The notes: a model not told the origin generated them from the letters alone. DNA of 8,552 nucleotides from Thermoproteota archaeon (GCA_012511995.1 JAAZFA010000434.1:1-8552); one strand, 5' to 3'. Shown: positions 1 through 6,763, counted from the stretch's first letter. Translations and numbers: made by a program.

Positions 1-1088
1 AGTTTGAGTATAGTTTCTTTGTAAATTTCAATTGTATTAAGGTATTCTTGAATTTCTATGTGCTCATCAACTGTGTGGTCGAGATGTGAGTCGCCTGGAC
101 CATAAGTAACGATTGGCAAATTCATAGACTTACCAAGAATATTCATGTCGCCAGTACCAGTCTTACGCAGTAATGTTGCAGGTTTATTGAGAACTTTGCG
201 GACAGAAGACGATAGAACGTGCACTAAACGGGTGGCTTTGTTGGCTTCAAACGGCTCTACAGTGTCAAGTACGCTGGTTTTAATACCAACTTTTGGGTTG
301 GTATTCTGGTATCCAGCAATGATTTTCATCATTTTGTCATAAACCTGTGTTGTCGTATACTGAATTGGAACACGGATATCAAGGTTCATTTCAGCTTCAA
401 AAGGAATAACCGAGTTCGCTCGACCGCCCACCATACGAACCAAGCAAACAGTTATTGCAGTAAAAGGTGTCTCCTGCGGTTCTATAGAGGGGAATGTACA
501 GGCAGCTTTAATTTTTTCCCACAGCTCATATGCTTTTTCCAACGCATTATCAAAAAGCCAAGGCGTAGAAGAGTGCCCTGTGTCGGTTTTAACGACTATC
601 TTTAGCTGGATTTGACCCTTATAACCAATAGTTATATTTCCTTCACCGCTGGGTTCGCCAAATATGGCATAATCAGCATCAATCCCCTGTGTGATAAGAT
701 GGCGAACACCTTTGCTCGTGGCTTCTTCCTCAACCACACTTGCTACGAGTATTTTACCCATAAATCTAGGGTCTTTACTGGCGCCCTGAGCAGCCATAAT
801 CATAGCGGCTAGTGGACCTTTGGCGTCAACCGCACCTCGAGCATAGATTTTTCCTTCATCCAAGCGAAGAGGCAGGTGACCTGCAACTGTATCCATGTGG
901 CCACAAAGTAAAATAACGGGTTCACCTGAGCCGACAACACCTATTACGTTACCAATACTATCTATGCCGACTTCAAAGCCCATCTGTTTCATTTCAGTAG
1001 CTATGTAGTTTGCTGCTGCTTGTTCTTTGCCAGAAGGACTGTAAATACCAAGTAGGTTAGTTAGAAAACGTGTTGCTTGCTCGTTCAT
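1..1088 (-). CDS. lysK: [LysW]-lysine / [LysW]-ornithine hydrolase, M20 peptidase family (3' end off window)
   Basis: Last enzyme of the LysW carrier pathway: a cytosolic metallo-hydrolase that cuts lysine (or ornithine) from the C-terminal Glu of LysW. I translated 362 residues; known LysK proteins are about 350 aa, so little is missing at the left edge. M20 hallmarks are visible: GHMDT (His64, Asp66), Asp88 in AVDAKGP as bridging ligand, a Glu triplet at 120-122 supplying general base and metal ligand, GEPSG around Glu145, a GHSSTP segment at 171-176, GGRANSVIP at 221-229, and GPGDSHLDH with the late metal-ligand His338. The ATG at 1088 is chosen because AGGAG lies 9 nt before it; the ATG at 1094 is only 3 nt from the same AGGAG. 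The start lies inside lysJ (32-bp overlap), implying coupled translation. Lysine versus ornithine release cannot be told from sequence alone. Confidence 0.93.
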   Translation of the reverse strand, partial: MNEQATRFLTNLLGIYSPSGKEQAAANYIATEMKQMGFEVGIDSIGNVIGVVGSGEPVILLCGHMDTVAGHLPLRLDEGKIYARGAVDAKGPLAAMIMAAQGASKDPRFMGKILVASVVEEEATSKGVRHLITQGIDADYAIFGEPSGEGNITIGYKGQIQLKIVVKTDTGHSSTPWLFDNALEKAYELWEKIKAACTFPSIEPQETPFTAITVCLVRMVGGRANSVIPFEAEMNLDIRVPIQYTTTQVYDKMMKIIAGYQNTNPKVGIKTSVLDTVEPFEANKATRLVHVLSSSVRKVLNKPATLLRKTGTGDMNILGKSMNLPIVTYGPGDSHLDHTVDEHIEIQEYLNTIEIYKETILK

Positions 1089-2268
1089 TCTCATCTTCTC
1101 CTAATGCTTCATTTAATACGGTAATAACACGGTCAATTTGGGGTTTGTTGATAACTATCGGGGGTAACATTCGAACAACGGTACGTCCTGCATCAATAAC
1201 AAGAACGCCCTTACCTAATATTTTTTGAATCACATTATAAACGTCACACCGCAATTCCATACCAATCATCAATCCTAAACCACGAATCTCCTTGATAGTT
1301 TTGTGTTTAACCATTAAATCTTCAAGTTGCGCCTTGAAATACTTACCATTTAAAGCAGCTTTATCAGCTAATTTTTCTTCAACTAAGACATCTATTGCAG
1401 CGCATCCAGCAGCCATAACAATGGGGCTACCACTATAAGTAGTTGAGTGCTCACCCACCTTGAACGAAGACATAAGGTCCTCGCGGGCAATAGTTATACC
1501 AATGGGTAAACCACCAGCAAACGGCTTAGACAAACACATAACATCAGGTGTTACATCCCAATTTTGGCAAGCAAATAATTTTCCAGTACGACCAAAGCTA
1601 GTCTGTACTTCATCAAAAATTAATAAAATACCCCGTTTGGTACAAATCTCTTTTACATCTTGGAGGTAACCATCCGGAGGTACTCGTATTCCACCTTCAC
1701 CACGGATAGGCTCCATGATAACAGCGGCGGTTTTATCAGTTATTGCTTCCCGTAGCTTACTAACATTATCCGGAGGGATATGTTTCATGTCGGGAATAAG
1801 GGGCATAAAGGGTTCACGGTACTTCTTATCCCACGTTAGAGAGAGGGCACCCATAGTTTTACCATGGTAAGCGCCCATAACACCGATTATTTCACTTTTA
1901 CCTGTAGCTTTACGTGCAAGTTTGATGGCACATTCAACAGATTCAGCACCACTATTAGAGAGAAAAGCTTTATCCAATCCCTTTGGCGTGATGTTTACTA
2001 ATTTTTTAATGAATTCAGCACGTGTATCATTGTAGTAGCAACTGTGGCAAGTGATGAGCTTTTCAGCTTGCTTTTTAACTGCTTCAACTACCCGCGGGTG
2101 ACAATGACCTAATGCTGCAACTCCGTAACTGCTTGCACAATCAACATACTCTTTTCCGTTAATGTCCCAGAGTATTGCTCCTTTACCACTTGTTAGGACA
2201 ATTGGTTTTTTACTAAAAACGTTAGCTAAATAACGGTTCTCAGTATTCATGATTTCTTCTTCATTCAT
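1057..2268 (-). CDS. lysJ: [LysW]-aminoadipate semialdehyde / glutamate semialdehyde aminotransferase
   Basis: A class III PLP-dependent aminotransferase of the acetylornithine aminotransferase type, 403 aa. It would convert LysW-bound aminoadipate semialdehyde to LysW-lysine (or the glutamate-derived analogue to LysW-ornithine), normally with glutamate as amino donor. Seen: SGAES (106-110) in the cofactor phosphate cup, GAYHGKT (132-138), EPIRGEGG (187-193 region), LIFDEVQTSFGRTG with Asp219 for the pyridine nitrogen, and LSKPFAGGLPIG with Schiff-base Lys248. Threonines of HSTTYSGSP (274-282) fit the phosphate contact from the second subunit. The ATG at 2268 overlaps the lysZ stop by 8 bp; a second ATG at 2250 (Met7) is an alternative, and neither has a strong Shine-Dalgarno sequence. 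After about residue 390 the protein ends in a polar tail, and this part of the gene contains the lysK ribosome binding site. Confidence 0.93.
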   Translation of the reverse strand: MNEEEIMNTENRYLANVFSKKPIVLTSGKGAILWDINGKEYVDCASSYGVAALGHCHPRVVEAVKKQAEKLITCHSCYYNDTRAEFIKKLVNITPKGLDKAFLSNSGAESVECAIKLARKATGKSEIIGVMGAYHGKTMGALSLTWDKKYREPFMPLIPDMKHIPPDNVSKLREAITDKTAAVIMEPIRGEGGIRVPPDGYLQDVKEICTKRGILLIFDEVQTSFGRTGKLFACQNWDVTPDVMCLSKPFAGGLPIGITIAREDLMSSFKVGEHSTTYSGSPIVMAAGCAAIDVLVEEKLADKAALNGKYFKAQLEDLMVKHKTIKEIRGLGLMIGMELRCDVYNVIQKILGKGVLVIDAGRTVVRMLPPIVINKPQIDRVITVLNEALGEDENERASNTFSN

Positions 2269-3079
2269 TTGTTATCACTGTGCCAACTTTATGATTAAGA
2301 ACTGATGTTATAGGTTGTTTAGCTGTTCCAGATGTTATGAGGACTTCGCTTACACCTTGATTTAATGCTTCAAGACCTGCATGGACTTTGGTGCTCATTC
2401 CGCCTCCGATTTTGAAAAGCACTTCTTTAACTTCTGTAGATGCAATTTTAGGTACACGTTCACCATTGAGAATTAGACCTTCGACGTCTGTGAGTAAAAT
2501 AAGCTTATCCGCTTTAAGTACCCCCGCAACAATAGCAGCAGTTCGGTCACCGTCCACGTTTAGAGGTTCATTATCTTGGCTTAATGCAATTGGAGTTATG
2601 ATTGGTACATAGCCCTTTTCCATCAACAGTCTGAGGAGGGTGACATTTACCTCAGTGATTTTACCTGTATAGCCGCCATCTATTACTTTTTTGCGTCCAC
2701 GCTCGTCGACTGCTATGAGTCTGAGTTTGCGCTCAGCTTTTAATAGTGCCGCATCCAGCCCGCTTAAACCAACTGCGGATAGACCTTGACCTTCAAGTGC
2801 CAAAACGATTTGTTTGTTTATTTTTCCTGCCATAACCATCGTGTAGATCTCAATAGTTTCTTTGTCAGTATAGCGACTCCGGAAACCATCAGGTGACATG
2901 ATAAATCTTTGTTCTTTGCCCAGTTTAGTAGCAATTTCTGAGACTTCAGCACCCCCACCATGAACTAAGACAACGCTATGTTCCTTAGCAATTTCTTTTA
3001 GGTCACTTAAAAGGTCGCTTGACGCACCCTCTTTAAGGATGCTACCGCCCATCTTTATAACAAGCAACATAGCTATCAC
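2261..3079 (-). CDS. lysZ: [LysW]-aminoadipate / [LysW]-glutamate kinase
   Basis: An amino-acid kinase family enzyme of the acetylglutamate kinase type, 272 aa, that phosphorylates the side-chain carboxylate of the LysW-bound amino acid using ATP. Visible signatures: the N-terminal IKMGGS phosphate-binding strand (8-13), VHGGG (39-43), the RSRYTDKET segment (67-75), which as I recall the family is longer and more basic than in ArgB and fits binding of the acidic carrier protein, NVDGDRTAA (174-182), TDVEGL (197-202), and GGGMSTKVHAG with ATP-contacting Lys231. The longest start is GTG at 3079, overlapping the lysY stop by 4 bp (GTGA). An ATG at 3070, three codons in, would also give a normal N-terminus, with a weak GTGAT just upstream. 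It is translationally coupled to lysY on one side and lysJ on the other. Confidence 0.93.
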   Translation of the reverse strand: MIAMLLVIKMGGSILKEGASSDLLSDLKEIAKEHSVVLVHGGGAEVSEIATKLGKEQRFIMSPDGFRSRYTDKETIEIYTMVMAGKINKQIVLALEGQGLSAVGLSGLDAALLKAERKLRLIAVDERGRKKVIDGGYTGKITEVNVTLLRLLMEKGYVPIITPIALSQDNEPLNVDGDRTAAIVAGVLKADKLILLTDVEGLILNGERVPKIASTEVKEVLFKIGGGMSTKVHAGLEALNQGVSEVLITSGTAKQPITSVLNHKVGTVITNE

Positions 3080-4134
3080 ATTGGATGGAACCCAGTGCTC
3101 TTAAGGCCTGTAGTTTCGTCTATACCTAACATTAAATTAAGGCATTGAACACCCTGTCCAGCGGCACCTTTAACCATGTTGTCAATAGCTGAGAAGATAA
3201 TGAGACGATTTGCATGTTCATCTATTTCAAACCCCACGTCACAATAATTGGTGCCTGTGATGATTTTAGGATCCGGTAATTGGTAGGGCCCCTTGAGGTA
3301 TTTTACTATACGCACGAATGGTTCACTACCATACATTCCACGAAGGGCGCGCCAGAGATCCTTGTTTTCCACTTTCTGTTTAGGAAAAGTGTGAATAGTT
3401 GCCAATATACCGCGAACCATGTTGACAGCGTGTGGTGTGAAAGAGATTTTGATTTGTTCGGCGCCTAAGATGTTTAGTTCCTGTTCAACTTCACCAATGT
3501 GGCGATGCCCAACAACTTTGTAGGGTCGCACGCCTCCAAAACGTTCAGGATGGTGTGAAGCGATAGTGGGCTTACTGCCTCCACCTGAGGAACCTACTTT
3601 GAGGTCAACAACTATATGTTGTGAATCTATCATTCCGGCTTTTATTATGGGTGCTAAACCTAAAATAGCAGCTGTTGCTTCGCATCCTGGACATGCAACT
3701 AGCTTAGCTTGCTTGATTTCTTCCCGATGTAGTTCAGGCAAACCGTACGCCGCTTCTTTGAGTATATCTGGGTAAGCATGTTTCCAACCGTAATAAGTTT
3801 CGTAATCAACAGGGTTTTTAAAGCGAAAATCAGCACTCATGTCTATTACTTTGAGTCCGACCTCGAGGAATTTAGGGACAAGGTTTACTGATCCACCATG
3901 TGGAGTAGCTGTGAAGATTAAGTCACAATTCTTCTGTAACTGTTCCATATCTTGGGGAACAAATTTTAATTGTGTTAGACCTCTAAGGTTAGGGTGTACG
4001 TTAAAAACGAATTCGCCTGCACTCTGACGAGAAGTAACCATCGTTACTTCTACATCTGGATGAAAAAGAAGTAAACGTAAGAGTTCACTTCCAACGTATC
4101 CTGTGCCGCCGATTATTCCAATTCTTGTAGTCAC
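3076..4134 (-). CDS. lysY: [LysW]-aminoadipyl / glutamyl phosphate reductase
   Basis: An NADPH-dependent semialdehyde dehydrogenase of the ArgC type, 352 aa, which reduces the acyl phosphate made by LysZ to a semialdehyde while the substrate stays on LysW. Seen: an N-terminal Rossmann motif GGTGYVGSELLRLL (9-22), TATPHG (75-80), and the active-site segment VACPGCEATA with catalytic Cys151, where ArgC proteins usually have NPGC. Next come the Gly/Ser-rich VGSSGGGSKP (180-189), a His-Arg-His motif at 210-212 with following acidic residues (GEVEQE), and the C-terminal DNMVKGAAGQ (318-327) that closes the nucleotide site. The start is GTG at 4134, supported by GAGGAG 6 nt upstream in the 18-nt gap after lysX. 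Its stop overlaps the lysZ start by 4 bp. Confidence 0.94.
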   Translation of the reverse strand: MTTRIGIIGGTGYVGSELLRLLLFHPDVEVTMVTSRQSAGEFVFNVHPNLRGLTQLKFVPQDMEQLQKNCDLIFTATPHGGSVNLVPKFLEVGLKVIDMSADFRFKNPVDYETYYGWKHAYPDILKEAAYGLPELHREEIKQAKLVACPGCEATAAILGLAPIIKAGMIDSQHIVVDLKVGSSGGGSKPTIASHHPERFGGVRPYKVVGHRHIGEVEQELNILGAEQIKISFTPHAVNMVRGILATIHTFPKQKVENKDLWRALRGMYGSEPFVRIVKYLKGPYQLPDPKIITGTNYCDVGFEIDEHANRLIIFSAIDNMVKGAAGQGVQCLNLMLGIDETTGLKSTGFHPM

Positions 4135-4152
4135 GTTTATCTCCTCGTTTAA

Positions 4153-5346
4153 TTAATTGTCGATTAGACTTTGAGCACTCTTAAGTAAAGGAACTGCAAC
4201 GTTTAATCCAGTTGCTAGTCGAGTGTTCTCCCAGAATTCAGGACAGGAATTCGATTCATGAAACACTAAATCCCTCTGGTTCTTATCTACACTCTCTTCG
4301 ATTATTCTGTTGACATTTTCATAGACTGAAGTGTCCTTATAAGTGTTAAAAGCAGTTTCCAACTTTTTATTCCAAGCTTGAAAGTTGGTTAAACTCTCCT
4401 GGTCAGTCTTAATCTTTTGCACTGGTGCCCATGCCTGTGTTGCTAAATCAAGTTGATTTTTAATAGACTCCTCATCCGCATCCTTGTTATTACCAACATT
4501 AACCATGGCATCAAGAGCAAAAATCCAAGCCTCAGTATCTTGTCCTAGTGCTTTACCGCTTTTTATAGCTAATTCTTGAACGCGCAATGGTAGTCTAGAG
4601 TGAAAAACCAAGTTACCAAGAAAGGTATTAGTGCGAAAGTCTTTGAAACCAGCGCGAGCCATTGCAGTGTGATAACAGACTGGTTCTTTGCCTTTTTCTT
4701 TGGAAACTATTATCCTTAAATCATAGAACCATTTCTGGACTAATTCTTGTGCAACAACACCAATAGGGTTTATGATACTTGGTTTAATTTTTTTAATGTT
4801 TGCTTCCAATTTGTCGCGGTCTTTACTTAACATAATCATTTTGCCGTGTGTTCCAGCATCAGCTTTTACTACTATACCAGTACTTATTGGAAACTCTTGT
4901 TCAAAAAGGTCAGCTATATCTTTTTCATTATGGATTTCTTTCCCGCTTTTCATTATGTCGGTGGCATCACAAGGGACAAACACTGTTTTAGGAATTGGAA
5001 TACCTACTTTGTATAGATTTAACAGGGTTCGGAGTTTACTATAACAAACGAATTCAACTTGCGAAGAGTTTATTGCTTTTTTACCGATAGTTTCTATTAT
5101 GTATGAAGCATGTAAGCGCCGATTCTTGCTTTGAGCACGGTTTAAAACGACCTTAGTGTCGTCGAGCGTTTTGATATAGTCTTTGCCTTTTGTTTTAGCA
5201 CCAAAACCATCTTTACCTATGGAAAACGCGATTTTCCGAAAAGGGATGAATGCTAAATCTATGCCAAGTTGCTGTGCAGTCAGTTTAATTCCGGTTTCGT
5301 CATTCTCCGAACGCTCATACAAAAGGGCAATGCTCATCGCTGTCAT
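4153..5346 (-). CDS. lysX: LysX/ArgX-like ATP-grasp ligase with a large internal insertion
   Basis: By position and fold this is the ligase that attaches 2-aminoadipate (LysX) or glutamate (ArgX) through its amino group to the C-terminal Glu of LysW, with ATP. The N-terminal SIALLYERSENDE, LNRAQSKNRRLHAS (68-81) and KVGIPIPKT (113-121) match the RimK/LysX layout. ATP-grasp features follow: VVKADAGTHGKM with Lys161, QELVQKW (200-206), DLRIIV (209-214), ARAGFKDFRTNT (230-241), and metal-site residues Asp279 and Glu364/Asn366 (HESNSCPEF). It is 397 aa, against about 280 for known LysX. Most of the excess, roughly 75 residues of polar, probably helical sequence at 283-359, falls between the two metal-binding strands. 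The Gly-rich loop also differs from the usual LysX form as I remember it. An ATG at 5337 (Met4) is an equally good start. Substrate choice is uncertain; membership in the LysX/RimK group is fairly sure. Confidence 0.82.
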   Translation of the reverse strand: MTAMSIALLYERSENDETGIKLTAQQLGIDLAFIPFRKIAFSIGKDGFGAKTKGKDYIKTLDDTKVVLNRAQSKNRRLHASYIIETIGKKAINSSQVEFVCYSKLRTLLNLYKVGIPIPKTVFVPCDATDIMKSGKEIHNEKDIADLFEQEFPISTGIVVKADAGTHGKMIMLSKDRDKLEANIKKIKPSIINPIGVVAQELVQKWFYDLRIIVSKEKGKEPVCYHTAMARAGFKDFRTNTFLGNLVFHSRLPLRVQELAIKSGKALGQDTEAWIFALDAMVNVGNNKDADEESIKNQLDLATQAWAPVQKIKTDQESLTNFQAWNKKLETAFNTYKDTSVYENVNRIIEESVDKNQRDLVFHESNSCPEFWENTRLATGLNVAVPLLKSAQSLIDN

Positions 5347-5411
5347 CCGTCTTTGAAAATTTATCCTTAAAAGGGTGGTTTAAAACAGGAAAGCTGGGTG
5401 GTAGATACCGT

Positions 5412-5627
5412 TTATTCGCCCCAGTCTTCGCCTTCAATTGTAAGTTCTTGAAGGTCTACGCATCCGCTGTTAACCTGTTTAACTTCAAGTTCGAGCCCAC
5501 AGCTAGGACAACTTAGAATTTCGCCTTTTTCAGTGTCTAATGGGACATTTAGATCTGCATCACAATCGGGACATTTTGCCTTAGTGATAGCGGTCACCTC
5601 TTCTGGCTGGTTTGCTTGTTTTATCAT
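5412..5627 (-). CDS. lysW: LysW amino-group carrier protein
   Basis: A small acidic carrier protein whose C-terminal glutamate holds the growing substrate and protects its amino group through the later steps. The decisive feature is the C-terminal EDWGE (67-71), the LysW signature. Two CxxC pairs (Cys19/Cys22 in CPDCDADL and Cys40/Cys43 in CPSCG) form the zinc-ribbon site. Length is 71 aa against about 54 in known LysW proteins, because about 16 residues precede the zinc domain; an extra cysteine sits at 56. The ATG at 5627 is the only ATG start; a GTG at Val11 would shorten the protein but has no well-placed ribosome binding site. It is first in the operon, 65 nt before lysX, so it may be made in excess over the enzymes. 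Confidence 0.95.
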   Translation of the reverse strand: MIKQANQPEEVTAITKAKCPDCDADLNVPLDTEKGEILSCPSCGLELEVKQVNSGCVDLQELTIEGEDWGE

Positions 5628-5665
5628 TTTTATCAGTCACTTTATTTTTCTTTGGAAATGTCAAT

Positions 5666-5677
5666 CAAATATTTTTG
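5666..5677. promoter_or_regulatory. Candidate operator: AT-rich imperfect palindrome CAAATATTTTTG
   Basis: A 12-bp near-palindrome (10 of 12 positions symmetric, CAAA/TTTG arms) lies between the proposed lysW TATA box and its transcription start. Lrp-type regulators often bind AT-rich, weakly palindromic sites, and an Lrp gene sits on the other side of this region. Sites of this kind arise easily by chance in AT-rich DNA, so this is weak evidence. Confidence 0.22.
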
Positions 5678-5682
5678 TGAAA

Positions 5683-5692
5683 CTTTTAAACG
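5683..5692 (-). promoter_or_regulatory. Candidate TATA box of the lysW operon promoter
   Basis: Read on the minus strand, CGTTTAAAAG is a good archaeal TATA-like element about 56-65 nt before the lysW ATG. Transcription would start about 26 nt further on, near 5661, giving a leader of roughly 34 nt. No strong BRE is obvious. This is inferred from spacing and composition only. Confidence 0.45.
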
Positions 5693-5835
5693 TTGCGACC
5701 TATTCATTACAAGTTGGGCTTCTATTGTCCTATTTGATACATAAAAAAAGGCAAGGAATCGGAAAAAAGACACTGCATAAAGTTAGAGTTATAACGAAAA
5801 ACGCAAACATTCAAGACTGGTAAGTATGGAAACCG

Positions 5836-5843
5836 TTAAATTT
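5836..5843 (+). promoter_or_regulatory. Candidate TATA box of the Lrp/AsnC gene
   Basis: TTAAATTT lies about 35 nt before the ATG at 5875. A start about 26 nt downstream would fall near 5866, leaving a very short leader, as is common for single archaeal genes. The nearby CTATAAAC (5851-5858) is too close to the start codon to act as the TATA box for this ATG. Confidence 0.35.
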
Positions 5844-5874
5844 TTCTAAGCTATAAACAAACAGGGTAAACGGG

Positions 5875-6285
5875 ATGGATGAAAAAGACAAACAGATCAT
5901 AAAACGCCTAAAAGACGACGCCCGAGCAGGATATGGAGACATCGGTAGCCAAATAGGTCTCTCAGAAGGAGCAGTACGAAAGAGAATCAAAACCCTAACT
6001 GACAACGGAGTTATCCGCAAATTCACAGTAAAAGTAGGTGCCGCCGAGGGAGCCCAAGCTATAACATTACTAGCAACAAATCCTAGTTTCCCAACACTTG
6101 AAGTCTCCAAGAAGATCATGGCGTTACCTAACGTAGAAACCCTCTATGAGGTCACCGGAGAATATGACATAGTCACTGTCATCAGCGGCATGAATGTAGA
6201 AGAAGTCGATGAGTGTATCGAAAAAATCCGCCGTGTTGATGGAATAATGAAAACTAACACGATGATTGTACTGCGGAACTGGTAA
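5875..6285 (+). CDS. Lrp/AsnC family transcription regulator (LysM-like candidate)
   Basis: A 136-aa feast/famine-type regulator. Residues 1-50 form the N-terminal winged helix-turn-helix: MDEKDKQIIKRLKDDAR, then GDIGSQIGLSEGAVRKRIKTL as the DNA-binding helices and GVIRKF as the wing. A short linker leads to the C-terminal RAM ligand-binding and oligomerisation domain (about 60-136), with VTGEYDIV (93-100) at the usual effector-loop position and the closing strand TNTMIVLRNW. It is transcribed away from lysW across 247 nt. In Sulfolobus the Lrp-type protein LysM activates the lys operon and responds to lysine, and this arrangement suggests the same job here, by inference from context. Its 3' end overlaps the convergent DUF523 gene by 32 bp. 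The family call is firm; the target is not shown by the sequence. Confidence 0.93.
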   Translation: MDEKDKQIIKRLKDDARAGYGDIGSQIGLSEGAVRKRIKTLTDNGVIRKFTVKVGAAEGAQAITLLATNPSFPTLEVSKKIMALPNVETLYEVTGEYDIVTVISGMNVEEVDECIEKIRRVDGIMKTNTMIVLRNW

Positions 6286-6739
6286 CAGTTTCTACATTAT
6301 CTATTCTTATACAAGTGACTTTAATGCCTTTTTTCTTTAGCAAAGCCACTGTTACACCGTCACCTGATTTGAAGTGCGCGGTAAATGCACCGTCGAATAT
6401 TTTGTCGCTGCCACAAGACGGACTTTTCTCGACAAGCAAGGCTTCTTTTGCACCAATTGTATGAGCAATTTTTAACGTTTCATATGCGCCCTTCATGAAT
6501 TCATCCGTAACGTCTATGCCTTGCATATTAACTACGTAAGCTTTGCCTTCTATCACGTCTAAGCCAGTTCCACCTTGGATTTCTGCAGGTATACGGGGTA
6601 TGGATAAACCGCCTAGTATTTCGGGGCAAATTGGAAATAGTTCACCTTTTTTGAATTCTTCTAACAGTTGTGGTTGTAAACGGTTTTTTCCCTCAAATGT
6701 GCAATTGACACCAAGCAGGCAAGCAGAGACGAGTTTCAT
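6254..6739 (-). CDS. DUF523 / TudS-like protein (probable Fe-S thiouracil desulfurase family)
   Basis: A 161-aa protein of the DUF523 (YbbK-like) family. Family motifs in order: VSACLLGVNC (4-13), FPICPEILGGLSIPR (35-49), EIQGGTG (53-59), GIDVTDEFMKGA (74-85) and EKSPSCGSDKIFDGAF (104-119). Studied members (TudS) are desulfurases that remove sulfur from 2-thiouracil using an Fe-S cluster held by three cysteines; Cys7, Cys38 and Cys109 are the matching candidates, with Cys13 an additional conserved-looking residue. Whether this archaeal homologue acts on thiouracil or another sulfur compound is unknown. The ATG at 6739 begins MKLVSACLLG, the normal family N-terminus. It is convergent with the Lrp gene, and the last 10 codons plus the stop lie antisense to the regulator's 3' end. 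A TATA-like element 25-33 nt upstream suggests an almost leaderless transcript. Confidence 0.88.
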   Translation of the reverse strand: MKLVSACLLGVNCTFEGKNRLQPQLLEEFKKGELFPICPEILGGLSIPRIPAEIQGGTGLDVIEGKAYVVNMQGIDVTDEFMKGAYETLKIAHTIGAKEALLVEKSPSCGSDKIFDGAFTAHFKSGDGVTVALLKKKGIKVTCIRIDNVETVTSSAVQSSC

Positions 6740-6763
6740 AGATACAGAAAGATAGGTTTACCT

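Larger units (their letters stand above)
5628..5874. other. Divergent intergenic region between lysW and the Lrp gene
   Basis: These 247 nt hold no gene I can support. An open frame on the plus strand runs to 5823 but begins inside lysW antisense, and its intergenic part lacks an ATG and a ribosome binding site. The left part carries the proposed lysW promoter and operator and the right end the proposed regulator promoter. The middle (about 5735-5815) is A-rich and unexplained. Confidence 0.6.

Noticed and set aside
5533..5823. Open plus-strand frame of 96 codons across lysW antisense and the intergenic region
   Set aside because: Its first part is antisense to lysW, and the intergenic part has no ATG, no ribosome binding site and a low-complexity Lys-rich composition.
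5811..6119. Minus-strand frame over the Lrp gene
   Set aside because: It is antisense to a well-supported Lrp/AsnC protein and has no recognisable domain or start signal.
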